From Polynucleobacter sp. MWH-UH24A (lineage in GTDB: Bacteria; Pseudomonadota; Gammaproteobacteria; Burkholderiales; Burkholderiaceae), in NCBI RefSeq assembly GCF_018687475.1, contig NZ_CP061292.1:1-64000 (forward strand): a DNA stretch of 64,000 bases, read 5' to 3'. This document shows positions 47,849 to 58,404 of this stretch, in pieces. Position numbers and translations under genes: made by a program. Every line of letters begins with the position of its first letter. Within the stretch, counting starts at the first letter, position 1. Under the pieces are notes generated by a model, which was given only the letters and a program-made list of their open reading frames with translations, did not search any database and was not told the DNA's origin.

Positions 47849-49951
47849 GTGGCACGTAAAACCCCCATTGAGCGCTATCGAAATATTGGTATCTCTGCAC
47901 ACATTGATGCTGGCAAAACAACGACGACAGAACGCGTGTTGTTTTATACCGGCGTAAATCACAAAATCGGCGAAGTTCATGATGGCGCTGCCACGATGGA
48001 CTGGATGGAACAAGAGCAAGAGCGTGGAATTACCATCACCTCAGCAGCGACAACTGCCTTCTGGAAAGGCATGGCTGGTAATTATCCAGAGCATCGCATC
48101 AATATCATTGACACACCAGGTCACGTTGACTTCACGATCGAAGTAGAGCGCTCAATGCGTGTATTGGATGGCGCTTGCATGGTTTACTGCGCGGTGGGCG
48201 GAGTTCAGCCCCAATCCGAAACCGTTTGGCGTCAAGCAAACAAATACAGAGTGCCTCGATTGGCCTTTGTGAACAAAATGGATCGTACTGGCGCGAATTT
48301 CTTCAAGGTCTATGACCAAATGAAAGCTCGCCTTAAGGCGAACCCAATTCCAATCCAAGTTCCAATTGGTGCTGAGGAAAATTTCCAAGGCGTTATTGAC
48401 TTGATCAAGATGAAGGCCATTATTTGGGATGACGCCTCTCAGGGAACTAAATTTACATACGGTGACATCCCTGCAGAACTAAAAGAAATTGCAGAAGAGT
48501 GGCGCGAGAAAATGCTCGAGGCTGCGGCTGAGAGCTCTGAGGAAATGATGGACAAATACCTTGGCGGTGAAACGCTCACCGAAGAGGATATTAAAAAAGC
48601 GTTGCGCCATCGCACCATTGCTGGAGAAATCGTGCCAATGCTTTGTGGCAGCGCCTTTAAGAATAAAGGTGTTCAAGCCATGCTGGACGCAGTAGTTGAT
48701 TTCTTGCCATCACCCGTTGATATTCCCCCGGTCAAAGGCGAAAAAGAAGACGGAAGCGAAACAAGCCGTAAAGCAAGTGATGATGAAAAGTTCTCGGCAC
48801 TCGCATTTAAGATCATGACTGACCCATTTGTTGGCCAGTTAATTTTCTTCCGCGTGTACTCTGGAGTTGTAAATTCTGGCGATACCATTTACAACCCGAT
48901 TAAGGGCAAGAAGGAGCGTATTGGTCGTCTGCTTCAGATGCATGCTAATCAGCGCGAAGAAATTAAAGAAGTTCGCGCTGGCGACATCGCTGCCGCGGTT
49001 GGTTTGAAGGAAGCTACCACTGGCGAAACCCTTTGCGATCCAGACAACATTTTGATCTTAGAGCGCATGGTGTTCCCAGAGCCAGTGATTTCTCAGGCTG
49101 TTGAGCCCAAAACTAAAGCTGACCAAGAAAAGATGGGCTTAGCTCTGAATCGCCTTGCACAAGAGGACCCATCGTTCCGCGTGAAGACCGATGAAGAATC
49201 TGGCCAGACCATTATTTCTGGGATGGGCGAGTTGCACCTTGAGATTATTGTTGATCGTATGAAGCGCGAGTTCGGCGTTGAGGCAACGGTTGGTAAACCA
49301 CAAGTTGCTTATCGCGAGACCATTCGTAAGGTGTGCGATGAAATCGAAGGCAAGTTTGTTAAGCAATCTGGTGGCCGCGGTCAATATGGACACGTGGTAT
49401 TAAAACTGGAGCCACAAGATCCAGGTAAGGGTTTTGAGTTTGTCGATGCAATCAAAGGCGGTGTCGTTCCTCGTGAATACATTCCTGCCGTTGAAAAGGG
49501 AATCGTTGAAACACTCAATGCCGGAGTACTAGCTGGCTACCCAGTGGTTGACGTAAAGGCAACCCTGTTCTTTGGTTCCTATCACGATGTTGACTCGAAT
49601 GAGAATGCATTCAAGATGGCGGCGTCGATGGCGTTCAAAGATGGAATGCGTAAAGCAACTCCAGTACTGCTTGAGCCAATGATGGCAGTAGAAGTTGAGA
49701 CCCCCGAAGACTTCATGGGTAACGTGATGGGTGATTTATCCTCACGCCGTGGAATTATGCAAGGCATGGATGACATTCCTGGTGGCGGCAAGATTGTGCG
49801 CGCCGAGGTTCCCCTCGCAGAAATGTTTGGGTACTCAACCGGCTTGCGCTCATTAACGCAAGGTCGCGCGACCTACACCATGGAATTTAAGCATTATTCA
49901 GAAGCACCAAAGAACGTCGCTGACGCTGTCATTGCAGCAAAAGCAAAGTAA
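47849..49951 (+). CDS. fusA: Elongation factor G
   Basis: EF-G drives translocation and, with RRF, ribosome recycling. The start is GTG at 47849, 5 bp after AGAGG. The 700-residue protein has G1 [10 protein letters not shown] (residues 17-26), G3 DTPGHVDF and G4 NKMDRTGA. Domains II to V follow, with the domain IV tip near [11 protein letters not shown]. It is 23 bp after rpsG and 39 bp before the second tuf. Many Burkholderiales carry a second EF-G paralogue elsewhere. Confidence 0.97.
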   Translation: MARKTPIERYRNIGISAHIDAGKTTTTERVLFYTGVNHKIGEVHDGAATMDWMEQEQERGITITSAATTAFWKGMAGNYPEHRINIIDTPGHVDFTIEVERSMRVLDGACMVYCAVGGVQPQSETVWRQANKYRVPRLAFVNKMDRTGANFFKVYDQMKARLKANPIPIQVPIGAEENFQGVIDLIKMKAIIWDDASQGTKFTYGDIPAELKEIAEEWREKMLEAAAESSEEMMDKYLGGETLTEEDIKKALRHRTIAGEIVPMLCGSAFKNKGVQAMLDAVVDFLPSPVDIPPVKGEKEDGSETSRKASDDEKFSALAFKIMTDPFVGQLIFFRVYSGVVNSGDTIYNPIKGKKERIGRLLQMHANQREEIKEVRAGDIAAAVGLKEATTGETLCDPDNILILERMVFPEPVISQAVEPKTKADQEKMGLALNRLAQEDPSFRVKTDEESGQTIISGMGELHLEIIVDRMKREFGVEATVGKPQVAYRETIRKVCDEIEGKFVKQSGGRGQYGHVVLKLEPQDPGKGFEFVDAIKGGVVPREYIPAVEKGIVETLNAGVLAGYPVVDVKATLFFGSYHDVDSNENAFKMAASMAFKDGMRKATPVLLEPMMAVEVETPEDFMGNVMGDLSSRRGIMQGMDDIPGGGKIVRAEVPLAEMFGYSTGLRSLTQGRATYTMEFKHYSEAPKNVADAVIAAKAK

Positions 49952-49978
49952 TTTTTTGAACATTGATTAGCTAAATAA

Positions 49979-51181
49979 AAGGCACCCAAAATGGCAAAAG
50001 AAAAATTTGAACGGACTAAACCCCATGTGAACGTTGGCACCATTGGTCACGTCGACCACGGTAAGACCACGCTCACCGCAGCAATTACCACCGTGCTCTC
50101 TAAGCTCTTTGGTGGCGAAGCCAAAGCGTACGATCAGATCGATGCGGCTCCCGAAGAGAAGGCCCGTGGTATTACGATTAATACTGCCCACGTTGAGTAC
50201 GAGACCAAGAACCGTCACTACGCGCACGTCGATTGCCCAGGCCATGCCGACTACGTGAAGAACATGATTACCGGTGCAGCGCAGATGGACGGCGCCATTT
50301 TGGTGGTCTCGGCCGCTGACGGCCCCATGCCCCAAACCCGTGAGCACATCCTCTTGGCTCGCCAAGTGGGCGTGCCTTACATCATCGTGTTTATGAACAA
50401 ATGCGATATGGTGGACGACGCTGAACTCTTAGAACTCGTGGAGATGGAAGTGCGTGAGCTGCTCTCCAAGTACGAGTTCCCAGGCGACGATACCCCGATC
50501 GTCAAGGGCTCTGCCAAGCTTGCCTTAGAAGGCGACAAGGGTGAGCTCGGTGAAGGCGCGATCATGAAGCTTGCCGAAGCCTTAGACAGCTATATCCCCA
50601 ATCCCGAGCGCGCGATTGATGGCGCGTTCTTGATGCCAGTCGAAGACGTGTTCTCGATCTCTGGTCGTGGCACCGTGGTGACCGGTCGTGTCGAGCGCGG
50701 GATTGTGAAAGTCGGTGAAGAGATTGAGATCGTGGGCATTAAGCCAACACTGAAGACCACCTGTACTGGCGTGGAGATGTTCCGTAAACTGCTCGATCAA
50801 GGTCAAGCCGGCGACAACGTTGGTATTCTTTTGCGCGGTACCAAGCGCGAAGAAGTCGAGCGTGGCCAAGTATTAGCCAAGCCGGGCTCGATTACTCCCC
50901 ACACCCACTTTACCGCCGAGGTTTATGTGTTGTCCAAAGATGAGGGCGGTCGTCATACCCCCTTCTTTAACAACTACCGTCCTCAGTTTTACTTCCGTAC
51001 CACCGATGTCACCGGCTCGATTGAGTTGCCAAAAGACAAAGAAATGGTGATGCCTGGCGATAACGTCACCATCACCGTGAAGCTCATTGCCCCCATCGCC
51101 ATGGAAGAGGGCTTGCGCTTTGCGATCCGTGAAGGCGGTCGTACCGTCGGTGCGGGCGTGGTTGCGAAGATTTTGGCTTAA
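49979..51181 (+). repeat. tuf repeat, copy 2
   Basis: This is the second copy of the 1,203-bp block at 33345-34547. Identity begins two bases before the GGCACCCAAA leader and ends with the stop codon. Sequence beyond both ends differs. Confidence 0.93.
49991..51181 (+). CDS. tuf: Elongation factor Tu, copy 2
   Basis: The 396-residue product is identical to the EF-Tu at 33357 in every residue. This copy occupies the str-operon position (tufA in enterobacteria), 39 bp after fusA and 98 bp before rpsJ. The two copies are about 16.6 kb apart in direct orientation, which could permit deletion of the intervening essential genes by recombination; strong selection would remove such events. Confidence 0.98.
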   Translation: MAKEKFERTKPHVNVGTIGHVDHGKTTLTAAITTVLSKLFGGEAKAYDQIDAAPEEKARGITINTAHVEYETKNRHYAHVDCPGHADYVKNMITGAAQMDGAILVVSAADGPMPQTREHILLARQVGVPYIIVFMNKCDMVDDAELLELVEMEVRELLSKYEFPGDDTPIVKGSAKLALEGDKGELGEGAIMKLAEALDSYIPNPERAIDGAFLMPVEDVFSISGRGTVVTGRVERGIVKVGEEIEIVGIKPTLKTTCTGVEMFRKLLDQGQAGDNVGILLRGTKREEVERGQVLAKPGSITPHTHFTAEVYVLSKDEGGRHTPFFNNYRPQFYFRTTDVTGSIELPKDKEMVMPGDNVTITVKLIAPIAMEEGLRFAIREGGRTVGAGVVAKILA

Positions 51182-51279
51182 TTGTTTTGCACGATTGGGA
51201 ATATTTGTGCTGCAGATATTCCCTTGCTCTTTAGTTGGATGATTAACGCGGCAGCACCGCACTGCTCTTTGGAATAACT

Positions 51280-51591
51280 ATGCAAAACCAGAAAATTAGA
51301 ATTCGTTTAAAGGCGTTTGATTATCGATTGATCGATCAATCTGCTGCTGAGATTGTGGATACTGCAAAGCGGACTGGTGCCGTTGTCAAGGGTCCAATCC
51401 CTTTGCCAACCCGCATTGAGCGCTTTGATTTGTTACGTTCTCCTCATGTGAACAAGACTTCACGTGACCAGATGGAGATTCGTACGCACCTTCGTTTGAT
51501 GGACATTGTCGATCCAACCGAGAAAACGGTAGACGCCCTCATGAAGTTGGATTTGCCAGCCGGTGTAGATGTTGAAATCAAGCTTCAGTAA
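51280..51591 (+). CDS. rpsJ: 30S ribosomal protein S10
   Basis: S10 (NusE) is both a 30S head protein and, with NusB, the boxA-binding antitermination factor, which links it to the rrn boxA elements here. The 103-residue protein begins [19 protein letters not shown] and has the extended loop with [19 protein letters not shown]. It heads the S10 cluster, but a promoter-like sequence separates it from rplC. Confidence 0.97.
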   Translation: MQNQKIRIRLKAFDYRLIDQSAAEIVDTAKRTGAVVKGPIPLPTRIERFDLLRSPHVNKTSRDQMEIRTHLRLMDIVDPTEKTVDALMKLDLPAGVDVEIKLQ

Positions 51592-51609
51592 GCTAGGTTG
51601 CCCGAAAGT

Positions 51610-51653
51610 TTGTTAGTTTTGCTTTTTTAGGCTAGAATTGAAGGCTTTTCGTT
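51610..51653 (+). promoter_or_regulatory. Candidate promoter of rplC and following genes
   Basis: TTGTTA (51610-51615) and TAGAAT (51633-51638) are spaced by 17 bp. A T6 tract precedes the -10, and AGGCTTTTCGTT (51642-51653) follows at the expected start of the RNA. The same arrangement recurs before rplN. The remaining leader to rplC (51654-51776) is AT-rich, with a TATAAATATTTTTATA palindrome. Confidence 0.6.
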
Positions 51654-51776
51654 GTTTTGAAAAGCATATTTTGTAGTATTTAAATTGTAAGTGCTTGTTT
51701 TATATAAATATTTTTATATAAAACGGGTTAAATTAAATTTCCGCTGACCAATCGAAGTCAGCATTGGAGTAAGAAT

Positions 51777-52427
51777 ATGAGCTTAGGCTTGATCGGCCGT
51801 AAGGTCGGCATGACCCGTCTGTTTACGGATGAAGGGGAAGCAATACCTGTCACCGTGATTGATGTGAGCGATAACCGGGTTGCTCAAGTAAAAACCCAAG
51901 CAACGGATGGCTACGATGCCGTTCAGTTGGCTCACGGAACACGCCGCGCTAGCCGCGTTACCAAGGCGATGGCCGGACACTTTGCAAAAGCAGGTGTGAT
52001 GGCTGGCAATGCCTTAAATGAATTCCATGTTGATGCTGAAAAATTGGCCGAGATGAAGCCTGGTCAAGTTGTTGGCGTTGATGTTTTTGCTGCTGGTCAA
52101 AAAGTGGATGTGCAAGGCGTAACGATCGGTAAGGGCTACGCTGGAACGATTAAGCGCTACCACTTCGCCTCTGGTCGTGCGAGTCATGGTAACTCCCGTT
52201 CACACAATGTTCCAGGCTCTATTGGTATGGCGCAAGATCCAGGCCGCGTTTTTCCTGGTAAGCGCATGACCGGTCATTTGGGTGATGTAACCCGTACGGT
52301 TCAAAATCTCGTGATTGCTCGCATTGATGCGGAGCGCAATCTAATTATGGTCAAGGGCGCCGTTCCCGGTGCTCCTGGTGGAAAAGTACTTGTGACCCCA
52401 GCTGTTAAAGCTGCGGCAAAGAAATAA
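51777..52427 (+). CDS. rplC: 50S ribosomal protein L3
   Basis: L3 is an early-assembly protein near the peptidyl-transferase centre. The 216-residue protein begins [16 protein letters not shown] and has the long internal loop [20 protein letters not shown], which carries the glutamine methylated in enterobacteria. A GGAG site lies 8 bp upstream. rplD follows after 9 bp. Confidence 0.97.
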   Translation: MSLGLIGRKVGMTRLFTDEGEAIPVTVIDVSDNRVAQVKTQATDGYDAVQLAHGTRRASRVTKAMAGHFAKAGVMAGNALNEFHVDAEKLAEMKPGQVVGVDVFAAGQKVDVQGVTIGKGYAGTIKRYHFASGRASHGNSRSHNVPGSIGMAQDPGRVFPGKRMTGHLGDVTRTVQNLVIARIDAERNLIMVKGAVPGAPGGKVLVTPAVKAAAKK

Positions 52428-52436
52428 GGAGAAGAT

Positions 52437-53057
52437 ATGGAACTCAAGCTTCTCCAAGATAACGGTCAACTAGGCGCTGGTGTACAAGCCTCACCCGAAG
52501 TATTTGAGCGTGAGTACAACGAGGCACTGGTTCATCAAATCGTAGTTGCTTATCAAGCGAATGCACGTAGCGGTAATCGTGCCCAAAAAGATCGTGAACA
52601 GGTTAAGCACAGCACGAAAAAACCATGGCGCCAAAAAGGCACTGGTCGCGCTCGTGCTGGTATGAGCTCCTCGCCATTGTGGCGCGGAGGCGGTCGGATA
52701 TTCCCGAACTCTCCAGAAGAAAATTTTTCGCACAAGGTCAACAAGAAAATGTATCGCGCTGGTATGCGCTCTATCCTTTCTCAGTTGGCACGGGAAGGTC
52801 GTTTAAATGTGGTTGATCAATTCAATCTAGACGCGCCTAAGACAAAACTATTGGCTGAAAAAGTAAAGGGTATGGGTCTTGAGTCCGTACTAATTATTTT
52901 GGATGAAGTTAGTGAGAATCTTTATCTTGCTTCTCGTAATTTGCATAAAGTTGCTGTGGTTGAACCTCAACATGCGGATCCTTTGTCATTAGTTCAGTTT
53001 CAAAAAGTATTGGTGAGCAAAGCAGCGATCGCCAAGATGGAGGAGTTGCTGAAATGA
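52437..53057 (+). CDS. rplD: 50S ribosomal protein L4
   Basis: L4 lines the exit tunnel and, in enterobacteria, represses the S10 operon. The 206-residue protein has the tunnel loop [20 protein letters not shown] (about 61-80), where macrolide-resistance changes occur elsewhere; it reads wild type. The stop overlaps the rplW start as ATGA. Whether L4 controls this operon is unknown. Confidence 0.97.
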   Translation: MELKLLQDNGQLGAGVQASPEVFEREYNEALVHQIVVAYQANARSGNRAQKDREQVKHSTKKPWRQKGTGRARAGMSSSPLWRGGGRIFPNSPEENFSHKVNKKMYRAGMRSILSQLAREGRLNVVDQFNLDAPKTKLLAEKVKGMGLESVLIILDEVSENLYLASRNLHKVAVVEPQHADPLSLVQFQKVLVSKAAIAKMEELLK

Positions 53058-53368
53058 GCCAAATACGTAAAAACGATCATCGTCTCATGCAAATTTTGCT
53101 TGGACCTATTGTTTCTGAGAAAGCGACGATGGTTGCCGAAAAGAACGAGCAGGTGATTTTTCAGGTTGCGCGCGATGCAAATAAGCTTGATATAAAACAG
53201 GCCGTTGAATTGCTTTTCAAGGTCGAAGTGGAGTCTGTGCAAATCGTTAATCAAAAAGGTAAGCCAAAGCGCTTTGGCCGATTTGAGGGACGACGCGATC
53301 ATGCAAAGAAAGCCTATGTCAATCTGAAGCCTGGTCAAGAAATTAACTTTGAAGCGGAGGCAAATTAA
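53054..53368 (+). CDS. rplW: 50S ribosomal protein L23
   Basis: L23 sits at the tunnel exit and docks trigger factor and SRP. The 104-residue protein contains [22 protein letters not shown] and the [13 protein letters not shown] loop. Its ATG at 53054 overlaps the rplD stop by 4 bp, so its translation is coupled. Confidence 0.96.
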   Translation: MSQIRKNDHRLMQILLGPIVSEKATMVAEKNEQVIFQVARDANKLDIKQAVELLFKVEVESVQIVNQKGKPKRFGRFEGRRDHAKKAYVNLKPGQEINFEAEAN

Positions 53369-53370
53369 TT

Positions 53371-54201
53371 ATGCCGCTTATGAAAACTAAACCGACCTCA
53401 CCAGGTCGTCGTTCAATGGTCAAGGTGGTCAATCCTGATCTGCACAAAGGCAAGCCTTTCGCAGCCTTGGTTGAGCCACAATTCCAAAAAGCTGGTCGTA
53501 ACAATAATGGCCACATTACGACACGTCACAAAGGCGGTGGTCACAAGCATCACTACCGCATGGTCGACTTTAAGCGCAACGATAAGGATGGTATCGCTGC
53601 TAAGGTTGAGCGCCTAGAATACGATCCTAACCGTAGCGCTAATATTGCGCTTCTGGTCTTTGCCGACGGTGAGCGTCGCTACATCATTGCCTCAAAGGGA
53701 ATGACTGTTGGTCAGCAAGTGATGAACGGTGCCGAGGCTCCGATCAAAGCAGGAAATAATTTACCAATTCGGAATATTCCAATTGGTAGCACGATCCATT
53801 GTGTTGAGATGTTGCCTGGAAAGGGTGCGCAAATCGCTCGTTCTGCCGGTAGCTCAGCAGTGTTGTTGGCCCGCGAAGGTGTGTATGGCCAGGTTCGTTT
53901 GCGCTCCGGAGAAGTACGCCGTATTTTGATCGATTGCCGAGCCACGATTGGTGAAGTAGGCAATGAAGAGCATAGTTTGCGTCAGATTGGTAAAGCAGGT
54001 GCAACCCGTTGGCGCGGTATTCGTCCAACAGTGCGTGGTGTAGCCATGAACCCAATCGATCACCCTCATGGTGGTGGCGAAGGACGAACTGGCGAAGGCC
54101 GTGTACCCGTCTCTCCATGGGGAACCCCAACGAAGGGCTATCGTACCCGTCGCAATAAACGTACAACGACCATGATTGTTCAGCGTCGTCAAAAGCGTTA
54201 A
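53371..54201 (+). CDS. rplB: 50S ribosomal protein L2
   Basis: L2 is needed for subunit joining and peptidyl transfer. The 276-residue protein shows the conserved [23 protein letters not shown] stretch and the C-terminal [18 protein letters not shown], which carries the catalytically important histidine. It starts 2 bp after rplW. Confidence 0.97.
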   Translation: MPLMKTKPTSPGRRSMVKVVNPDLHKGKPFAALVEPQFQKAGRNNNGHITTRHKGGGHKHHYRMVDFKRNDKDGIAAKVERLEYDPNRSANIALLVFADGERRYIIASKGMTVGQQVMNGAEAPIKAGNNLPIRNIPIGSTIHCVEMLPGKGAQIARSAGSSAVLLAREGVYGQVRLRSGEVRRILIDCRATIGEVGNEEHSLRQIGKAGATRWRGIRPTVRGVAMNPIDHPHGGGEGRTGEGRVPVSPWGTPTKGYRTRRNKRTTTMIVQRRQKR

Positions 54202-54219
54202 TGGATAAGGAATAGATAA

Positions 54220-54498
54220 ATGACTCGTTCTGCGAAAAAAGGCCCTTTCTGCGATGCCAGCCTTGTGAAAAAGGTTGAGACCGCTCAGGCCAATAAAGAT
54301 AAGAAGCCAATTAAGACATGGTCGCGTCGTTCGACCATTCTTCCTGACTTCATTGGATTAACAATCGCTGTTCACAACGGTAAACAGCATGTTCCAGTTT
54401 ATGTTTCTGAAAACATGGTTGGACACAAGCTTGGTGAGTTTGCTTTGACGCGCACGTTCAAAGGACACTCTGCCGACAAGAAAGTAGTGAAGAAGTAA
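54220..54498 (+). CDS. rpsS: 30S ribosomal protein S19
   Basis: S19 lies in the 30S head and contacts 50S bridges and S13. The 92-residue protein begins [12 protein letters not shown] and carries the conserved [14 protein letters not shown] and [15 protein letters not shown] motifs. It is 18 bp after rplB with a GGATAAGGA ribosome binding region. Confidence 0.97.
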   Translation: MTRSAKKGPFCDASLVKKVETAQANKDKKPIKTWSRRSTILPDFIGLTIAVHNGKQHVPVYVSENMVGHKLGEFALTRTFKGHSADKKVVKK

Positions 54499-54508
54499 GG
54501 GGATGATG

Positions 54509-54838
54509 ATGGAAGTTAAAGCTATTCACCGCGGCGCACGAATTTCTGCCCAAAAAACACGTTTAGTGGCAGATCAAATTCGAGGCTTGCCGATTTCACG
54601 CGCTATGAACATTTTGAATTTCAGCCCCAAAAAAGCTGCTTTCATTATGAAGAAGGTGGTTGAGTCCGCTATAGCCAATGCTGAGCACAATAAAGGTGCT
54701 GACATTGATGAGCTCAAAGTGTCCGCCGTGATTGTTGACAAAGCAACATCATTAAAGCGTTTTACTGCTCGAGCCAAAGGCCGCGGTAACCGCATTGAGA
54801 AACAAAGTTGTCACATTAGCGTGACCCTGAGTAATTAA
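54509..54838 (+). CDS. rplV: 50S ribosomal protein L22
   Basis: L22 lines the exit tunnel opposite L4. Three ATG codons occur in a row in frame (54503, 54506, 54509); the third gives [13 protein letters not shown], the usual family start, with GGGG 6 bp upstream. That gives 109 residues. The beta-hairpin region [15 protein letters not shown] reads wild type. It ends 8 bp before rpsC. Confidence 0.95.
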   Translation: MEVKAIHRGARISAQKTRLVADQIRGLPISRAMNILNFSPKKAAFIMKKVVESAIANAEHNKGADIDELKVSAVIVDKATSLKRFTARAKGRGNRIEKQSCHISVTLSN

Positions 54839-54846
54839 GGAAAGAC

Positions 54847-55689
54847 ATGGGCCAAAAAATTAATCCAAATGGATTTCGTCTATCGGTAAGCCGTAACTGG
54901 ACATCCCGTTGGTATGCCAATAGCAATGATTTTGCCAACATGCTTAAAGAGGATGTTGAGGTACGCAATTACTTGAAGAAGAAGCTAAAGAATGCTTCTG
55001 TTAGTAAAGTATTGATTGAGCGTCCTGCTAAGAATGCACGAATCACTATTTTTAGTTCGCGTCCTGGCGTCGTAATTGGCAAGAAAGGCGAAGATATTGA
55101 AGTTCTCCGCAAAGAACTGCAAAAGCGCATGGGTGTGCCTGTTCATGTCAATATTGAAGAGATTCGTAAGCCTGAAGTCGATGCCCAGTTGATTGCAGAC
55201 TCAATCACTCAACAGCTTGAAAAACGCATCATGTTCCGTCGTGCCATGAAGCGTGCGATGCAAAGTGCAATGCGTCTTGGTGCTCAGGGCATCAAGATTA
55301 TGTCCTCTGGTCGCTTGAATGGTGCTGAAATTGCCCGTCGCGAATGGTATCGCGAAGGTCGCGTTCCACTCCATACCCTAAAGGCTGATATTGATTACGC
55401 CACATCAGAGGCAGAAACAACATACGGCATTATTGGCGTCAAGGTTTGGGTTTACAAAGGCGACACCTTGGGTCGTGGCGCAGATGCGCAATTGACTCAA
55501 AATACAGCACCAGAGGCCCCTGTAGCCGAGGAGAAAAAACCACGTCGTGCACCTGCTAAGACTGTGCGTCGTGCAGCCGGCGCTGATTCGTCAGCCAAGC
55601 CCAGTGAAGAGAAGCCAGCGGTGAAGCCCACTGTAAAGCGGGTTCGTAAAGCGGCTGCTAGCACCGAAACGAAAAAGGCAGGAGAGTAA
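54847..55689 (+). CDS. rpsC: 30S ribosomal protein S3 with extended C-terminus
   Basis: S3 forms the mRNA entry tunnel with S4 and S5. The first 210 residues are typical, with the KH motif [16 protein letters not shown]. The 280-residue length exceeds the usual 210-235 because of a lysine-, alanine- and proline-rich tail (about residues 215-280) with repeated basic blocks such as KKPRRAPAK and VKRVRKAA. Such tails occur in some relatives; the role is unknown. rplP follows 2 bp later. Confidence 0.97.
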   Translation: MGQKINPNGFRLSVSRNWTSRWYANSNDFANMLKEDVEVRNYLKKKLKNASVSKVLIERPAKNARITIFSSRPGVVIGKKGEDIEVLRKELQKRMGVPVHVNIEEIRKPEVDAQLIADSITQQLEKRIMFRRAMKRAMQSAMRLGAQGIKIMSSGRLNGAEIARREWYREGRVPLHTLKADIDYATSEAETTYGIIGVKVWVYKGDTLGRGADAQLTQNTAPEAPVAEEKKPRRAPAKTVRRAAGADSSAKPSEEKPAVKPTVKRVRKAAASTETKKAGE

Positions 55690-55691
55690 GC

Positions 55692-56108
55692 ATGCTGCAA
55701 CCAAAGCGTCGCAAATATCGTAAAGAACAAAAAGGTCGTAATACCGGTGTTGCCACACGCGGTAGTTCAGTTGCCTTCGGAGATTTTGGTCTGAAGGCAG
55801 TTGGCCGTGGTCGTTTAACGGCACGTCAAATTGAGTCTGCACGACGCGCAATGACCCGCCATATTAAGCGCGGCGGAAGAATCTGGATTCGGATTTTCCC
55901 AGACAAGCCAATTTCCCAAAAGCCTGCTGAAGTGCGTATGGGTAACGGAAAAGGTAACCCAGAATACTACGTAGCCGAGATTCAGCCGGGTAAGGTTCTT
56001 TATGAGATGGACGGTGTTGATGAAACTCTAGCGAGAGAGGCATTCCGTCTGGCCGCATCCAAGTTGCCCATTCAAACAACCTTTGTGATTCGTCAAATCG
56101 GCGCTTAA
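55692..56108 (+). CDS. rplP: 50S ribosomal protein L16
   Basis: L16 helps position the A-site tRNA. The 138-residue protein begins [17 protein letters not shown] and has the [27 protein letters not shown] motif region, including the arginine hydroxylated by YcfD in other species. It is 2 bp after rpsC and 13 bp before rpmC. Confidence 0.97.
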   Translation: MLQPKRRKYRKEQKGRNTGVATRGSSVAFGDFGLKAVGRGRLTARQIESARRAMTRHIKRGGRIWIRIFPDKPISQKPAEVRMGNGKGNPEYYVAEIQPGKVLYEMDGVDETLAREAFRLAASKLPIQTTFVIRQIGA

Positions 56109-56121
56109 TCAGGAATCCATC

Positions 56122-56316
56122 ATGAAAAGCAAAGAACTCCAAAGCAAAGATTTAGGTGCTCTTAATCAAGAGTTGTCTGAATTGCTAAAAACCCATTTCA
56201 AGCTGCGTATGCAAAAAGCAACTCAGCAACTTCAAAATACTAGTCAATTGGGACAGGTAAAGCGTGACATTGCTCGCGTTAAAACCTTTATCACCCAAAA
56301 GACTATTCAGAAATAA
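56122..56316 (+). CDS. rpmC: 50S ribosomal protein L29
   Basis: L29 is a small helical-hairpin protein at the tunnel exit. The 64-residue sequence begins [21 protein letters not shown] and contains [17 protein letters not shown], the conserved second helix region. It overlaps no neighbour; rpsQ follows after 13 bp. Confidence 0.95.
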   Translation: MKSKELQSKDLGALNQELSELLKTHFKLRMQKATQQLQNTSQLGQVKRDIARVKTFITQKTIQK

Positions 56317-56329
56317 TTAGGATCGAGAT

Positions 56330-56599
56330 ATGACAGAAATCTCCAAACCCTTGCGCCGCACCTTGGTTGGTCGTGTCGTTAGCGACAAGATGCAAAAAAC
56401 CGTGACTGTTCAAGTTGAGCGTCAGGTGAAGCATCCTGTAATTGGCAAATACGTTGGTAAGTCAAAAAAGTATCACGCACACGATGAGACCAATCAGTAC
56501 AAGATGGGCGACACCGTGGAAATTACTGAAGGCAAGCCAATGGCTAAAACGAAGGCCTGGGTAGTAACCCGCCTGGTTGAGGCTTCCAAAGGGATTTAA
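56330..56599 (+). CDS. rpsQ: 30S ribosomal protein S17
   Basis: S17 is an early 16S-binding OB-fold protein. The 89-residue sequence contains [20 protein letters not shown] and [19 protein letters not shown], both family hallmarks. It is the last gene before a 220-bp gap that separates it from rplN. Confidence 0.96.
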   Translation: MTEISKPLRRTLVGRVVSDKMQKTVTVQVERQVKHPVIGKYVGKSKKYHAHDETNQYKMGDTVEITEGKPMAKTKAWVVTRLVEASKGI

Positions 56600-56606
56600 G
56601 TTGAAA

Positions 56607-56628
56607 TTTTGACAAGATATTGTCAAAA
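56607..56628. promoter_or_regulatory. Perfect palindrome TTTTGACA-N6-TGTCAAAA after rpsQ
   Basis: A perfect 8-bp inverted repeat with spacer AGATAT lies 7 bp after the rpsQ stop, and a T6 tract follows 5 nt later. It may be a weak intrinsic terminator for the S10 genes, or an operator overlapping the -35 of the rplN promoter. Confidence 0.5.
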
Positions 56629-56664
56629 CACAGTTTTTTGTAGTAGAATCAAAGGCTTTCCGTT
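56620..56664 (+). promoter_or_regulatory. Candidate promoter of rplN and the spc genes
   Basis: TTGTCA (56620-56625) and TAGAAT (56644-56649) are spaced by 18 bp. The T6 tract (56634-56639) and AGGCTTTCCGTT (56653-56664) align without gaps with the rplC promoter block. A leader of about 165 nt leads to rplN, in which 56665-56810 shows mainly AT-rich sequence and short hairpins. Confidence 0.6.
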
Positions 56665-56819
56665 ATTAAATAGATCAAATCACGGAAATATATAGTTTTA
56701 TTAAGTTGTTGATTTATAAGTAATTTTTATTAAATCCGAGCTACTTTGCAGCAATGCGATGGGCTCATAGACGGAACCAAGACTGACGCCATTGGCGTAC
56801 AAGTTGGGGATTAGACAAA

Positions 56820-57188
56820 ATGATTCAGACTGAAAGCAGGTTGCAAGTCGCCGATAACACTGGCGCGAGCGAAGTTTTGTGCATCAAAGTATTGGGCGGC
56901 TCAAAGCGCCGTTATGCCAACATTGGTGATGTCATTAAGGTTAGCGTAAAAGCTGCCGCTCCTCGTGGTCGAGTTAAAAAAGGCGATATTTATAACGCAG
57001 TAGTTGTTCGGACTGCGAAAGGCGTTCGTCGTCCAGACGGCTCTTTAATTAAATTTGATGAGAACGCTGCTGTTTTGCTAAATGCAAAGCTTGAGCCGAT
57101 TGGTACTCGTATTTTTGGACCAGTCACGCGTGAGCTGCGTACAGAGCGTTTCATGAAGATCGTTTCTCTTGCCCCAGAAGTTATTTAA
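56820..57188 (+). CDS. rplN: 50S ribosomal protein L14
   Basis: L14 sits at the subunit interface and is the site of RsfS binding. The 122-residue protein begins [16 protein letters not shown] and has the family motif [41 protein letters not shown] region lies upstream. It is the first gene after the second internal promoter-like site. Confidence 0.97.
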   Translation: MIQTESRLQVADNTGASEVLCIKVLGGSKRRYANIGDVIKVSVKAAAPRGRVKKGDIYNAVVVRTAKGVRRPDGSLIKFDENAAVLLNAKLEPIGTRIFGPVTRELRTERFMKIVSLAPEVI

Positions 57189-57198
57189 AGAGGTCACT

Positions 57199-57507
57199 AT
57201 GAAAAAGATTCGTAAAGGCGACTCCGTGATTGTTATTACTGGGCGTGATAAGGGAAAAAAAGGAACGGTTACCGGAATTCTCGAAAACAAATTTGTGGTT
57301 GAGGGCGTGAACATTTACAAAAAGAACGTGAAGCCCAATCCCAACGATGGAACCACTGGCGGAACGGTAGATAAGACCATGCCAATCGCCGCTTCGAATA
57401 TTGCATTAGTAGATGCAAACGGAAAGCCATCCCGTGTTGGCATTAAGTTAGTTGATGGCAAAAAAGTGCGTTATTTAAAAACCACTGGCGCGACGTTAAG
57501 CGCTTAA
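57199..57507 (+). CDS. rplX: 50S ribosomal protein L24
   Basis: L24 initiates 50S assembly. From ATG 57199 it has 102 residues; the longer open frame from 57169 is inside the rplN 3' end and is rejected. The KOW motif reads [20 protein letters not shown], and [17 protein letters not shown] follows. AAAGAGG lies 5 bp before the start. Confidence 0.96.
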   Translation: MKKIRKGDSVIVITGRDKGKKGTVTGILENKFVVEGVNIYKKNVKPNPNDGTTGGTVDKTMPIAASNIALVDANGKPSRVGIKLVDGKKVRYLKTTGATLSA

Positions 57508-57521
57508 GGTTCGGAGAAATT

Positions 57522-58064
57522 ATGAGCACCCGTTTACAAGAGCATTACAAAAATACAGTTGTTACAAACTTGATGCAGCAGTTTGGCTACAAGTCTGTGA
57601 TGGAGGTCCCTCGCATTACCAAAATTACCCTCAACATGGGTTTAGGTGAGGCCGTGAATGACAAAAAAGTAATCGAACACGCGGTTGGTGATCTAACCAA
57701 AGTTGCTGGTCAAAAACCAGTTATCACGAAGGCGCGTAAAGCGATTGCGGGATTTAAGATTCGCCAAGGCTACCCTATCGGTGCGATGGTTACTCTGCGA
57801 GGTACTCGCATGTATGAATTTTTAGATCGTTTTATTACGGTTTCTTTGCCACGTGTTCGCGATTTCCGCGGAATCTCTGGCAAAGCGTTTGATGGCCGTG
57901 GTAATTACAACATTGGCGTTAAAGAGCAGATTATTTTCCCTGAGATTGAGTACGACAAAATCGATGCATTGCGTGGTCTCAATATCAGTATTACAACCAC
58001 CGCTAAAACCGATGAAGAAGCTAAAGCATTGTTAGCGGCGTTTAAATTTCCATTTCGCAATTAA
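57522..58064 (+). CDS. rplE: 50S ribosomal protein L5
   Basis: L5 binds 5S rRNA and contacts P-site tRNA. The 180-residue protein carries [17 protein letters not shown] and the [14 protein letters not shown] segment, then [23 protein letters not shown]. It follows rplX by 14 bp. Confidence 0.97.
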   Translation: MSTRLQEHYKNTVVTNLMQQFGYKSVMEVPRITKITLNMGLGEAVNDKKVIEHAVGDLTKVAGQKPVITKARKAIAGFKIRQGYPIGAMVTLRGTRMYEFLDRFITVSLPRVRDFRGISGKAFDGRGNYNIGVKEQIIFPEIEYDKIDALRGLNISITTTAKTDEEAKALLAAFKFPFRN

Positions 58065-58073
58065 GAGGCAAAC

Positions 58074-58379
58074 GTGGCAAAACTATCTTTAATTGAGCGT
58101 GAGAAAAAACGCGCTAAGTTGGTTGCAAAATATACGCATAAGCGCGCTGAGCTTAAGTCGATCATTAATGACACAAGCCGTAGCGATGAAGAGCGCTATG
58201 AGGCCCGTTTGAAGCTGCAATCACTGCCGCGCAATGCGAGCCCTATTCGTCAACGTAATCGTTGTTCATTAACCGGTCGTCCACGTGGCACCTTCCGCAA
58301 ATTTGGTTTAGCGCGCGGCAAGATCCGTGAGATTGCTTTCCGTGGTGAGATCCCCGGTTTAACCAAGGCCAGCTGGTAA
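58074..58379 (+). CDS. rpsN: 30S ribosomal protein S14
   Basis: S14 binds the 30S head. The start is GTG at 58074. The 101-residue protein is the long, zinc-free form, without the CxxC motifs of the short S14. It ends with [21 protein letters not shown] and contains [20 protein letters not shown]. It begins 9 bp after rplE. Confidence 0.96.
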   Translation: MAKLSLIEREKKRAKLVAKYTHKRAELKSIINDTSRSDEERYEARLKLQSLPRNASPIRQRNRCSLTGRPRGTFRKFGLARGKIREIAFRGEIPGLTKASW

Positions 58380-58404
58380 GCGGCGAAAGAATTTAGGAGA
58401 ACCC

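Noticed and set aside
53744-54310. A 188-residue minus-strand frame over rplB and rpsS
   Set aside because: It is antisense to two certain ribosomal protein genes; no domain is visible.
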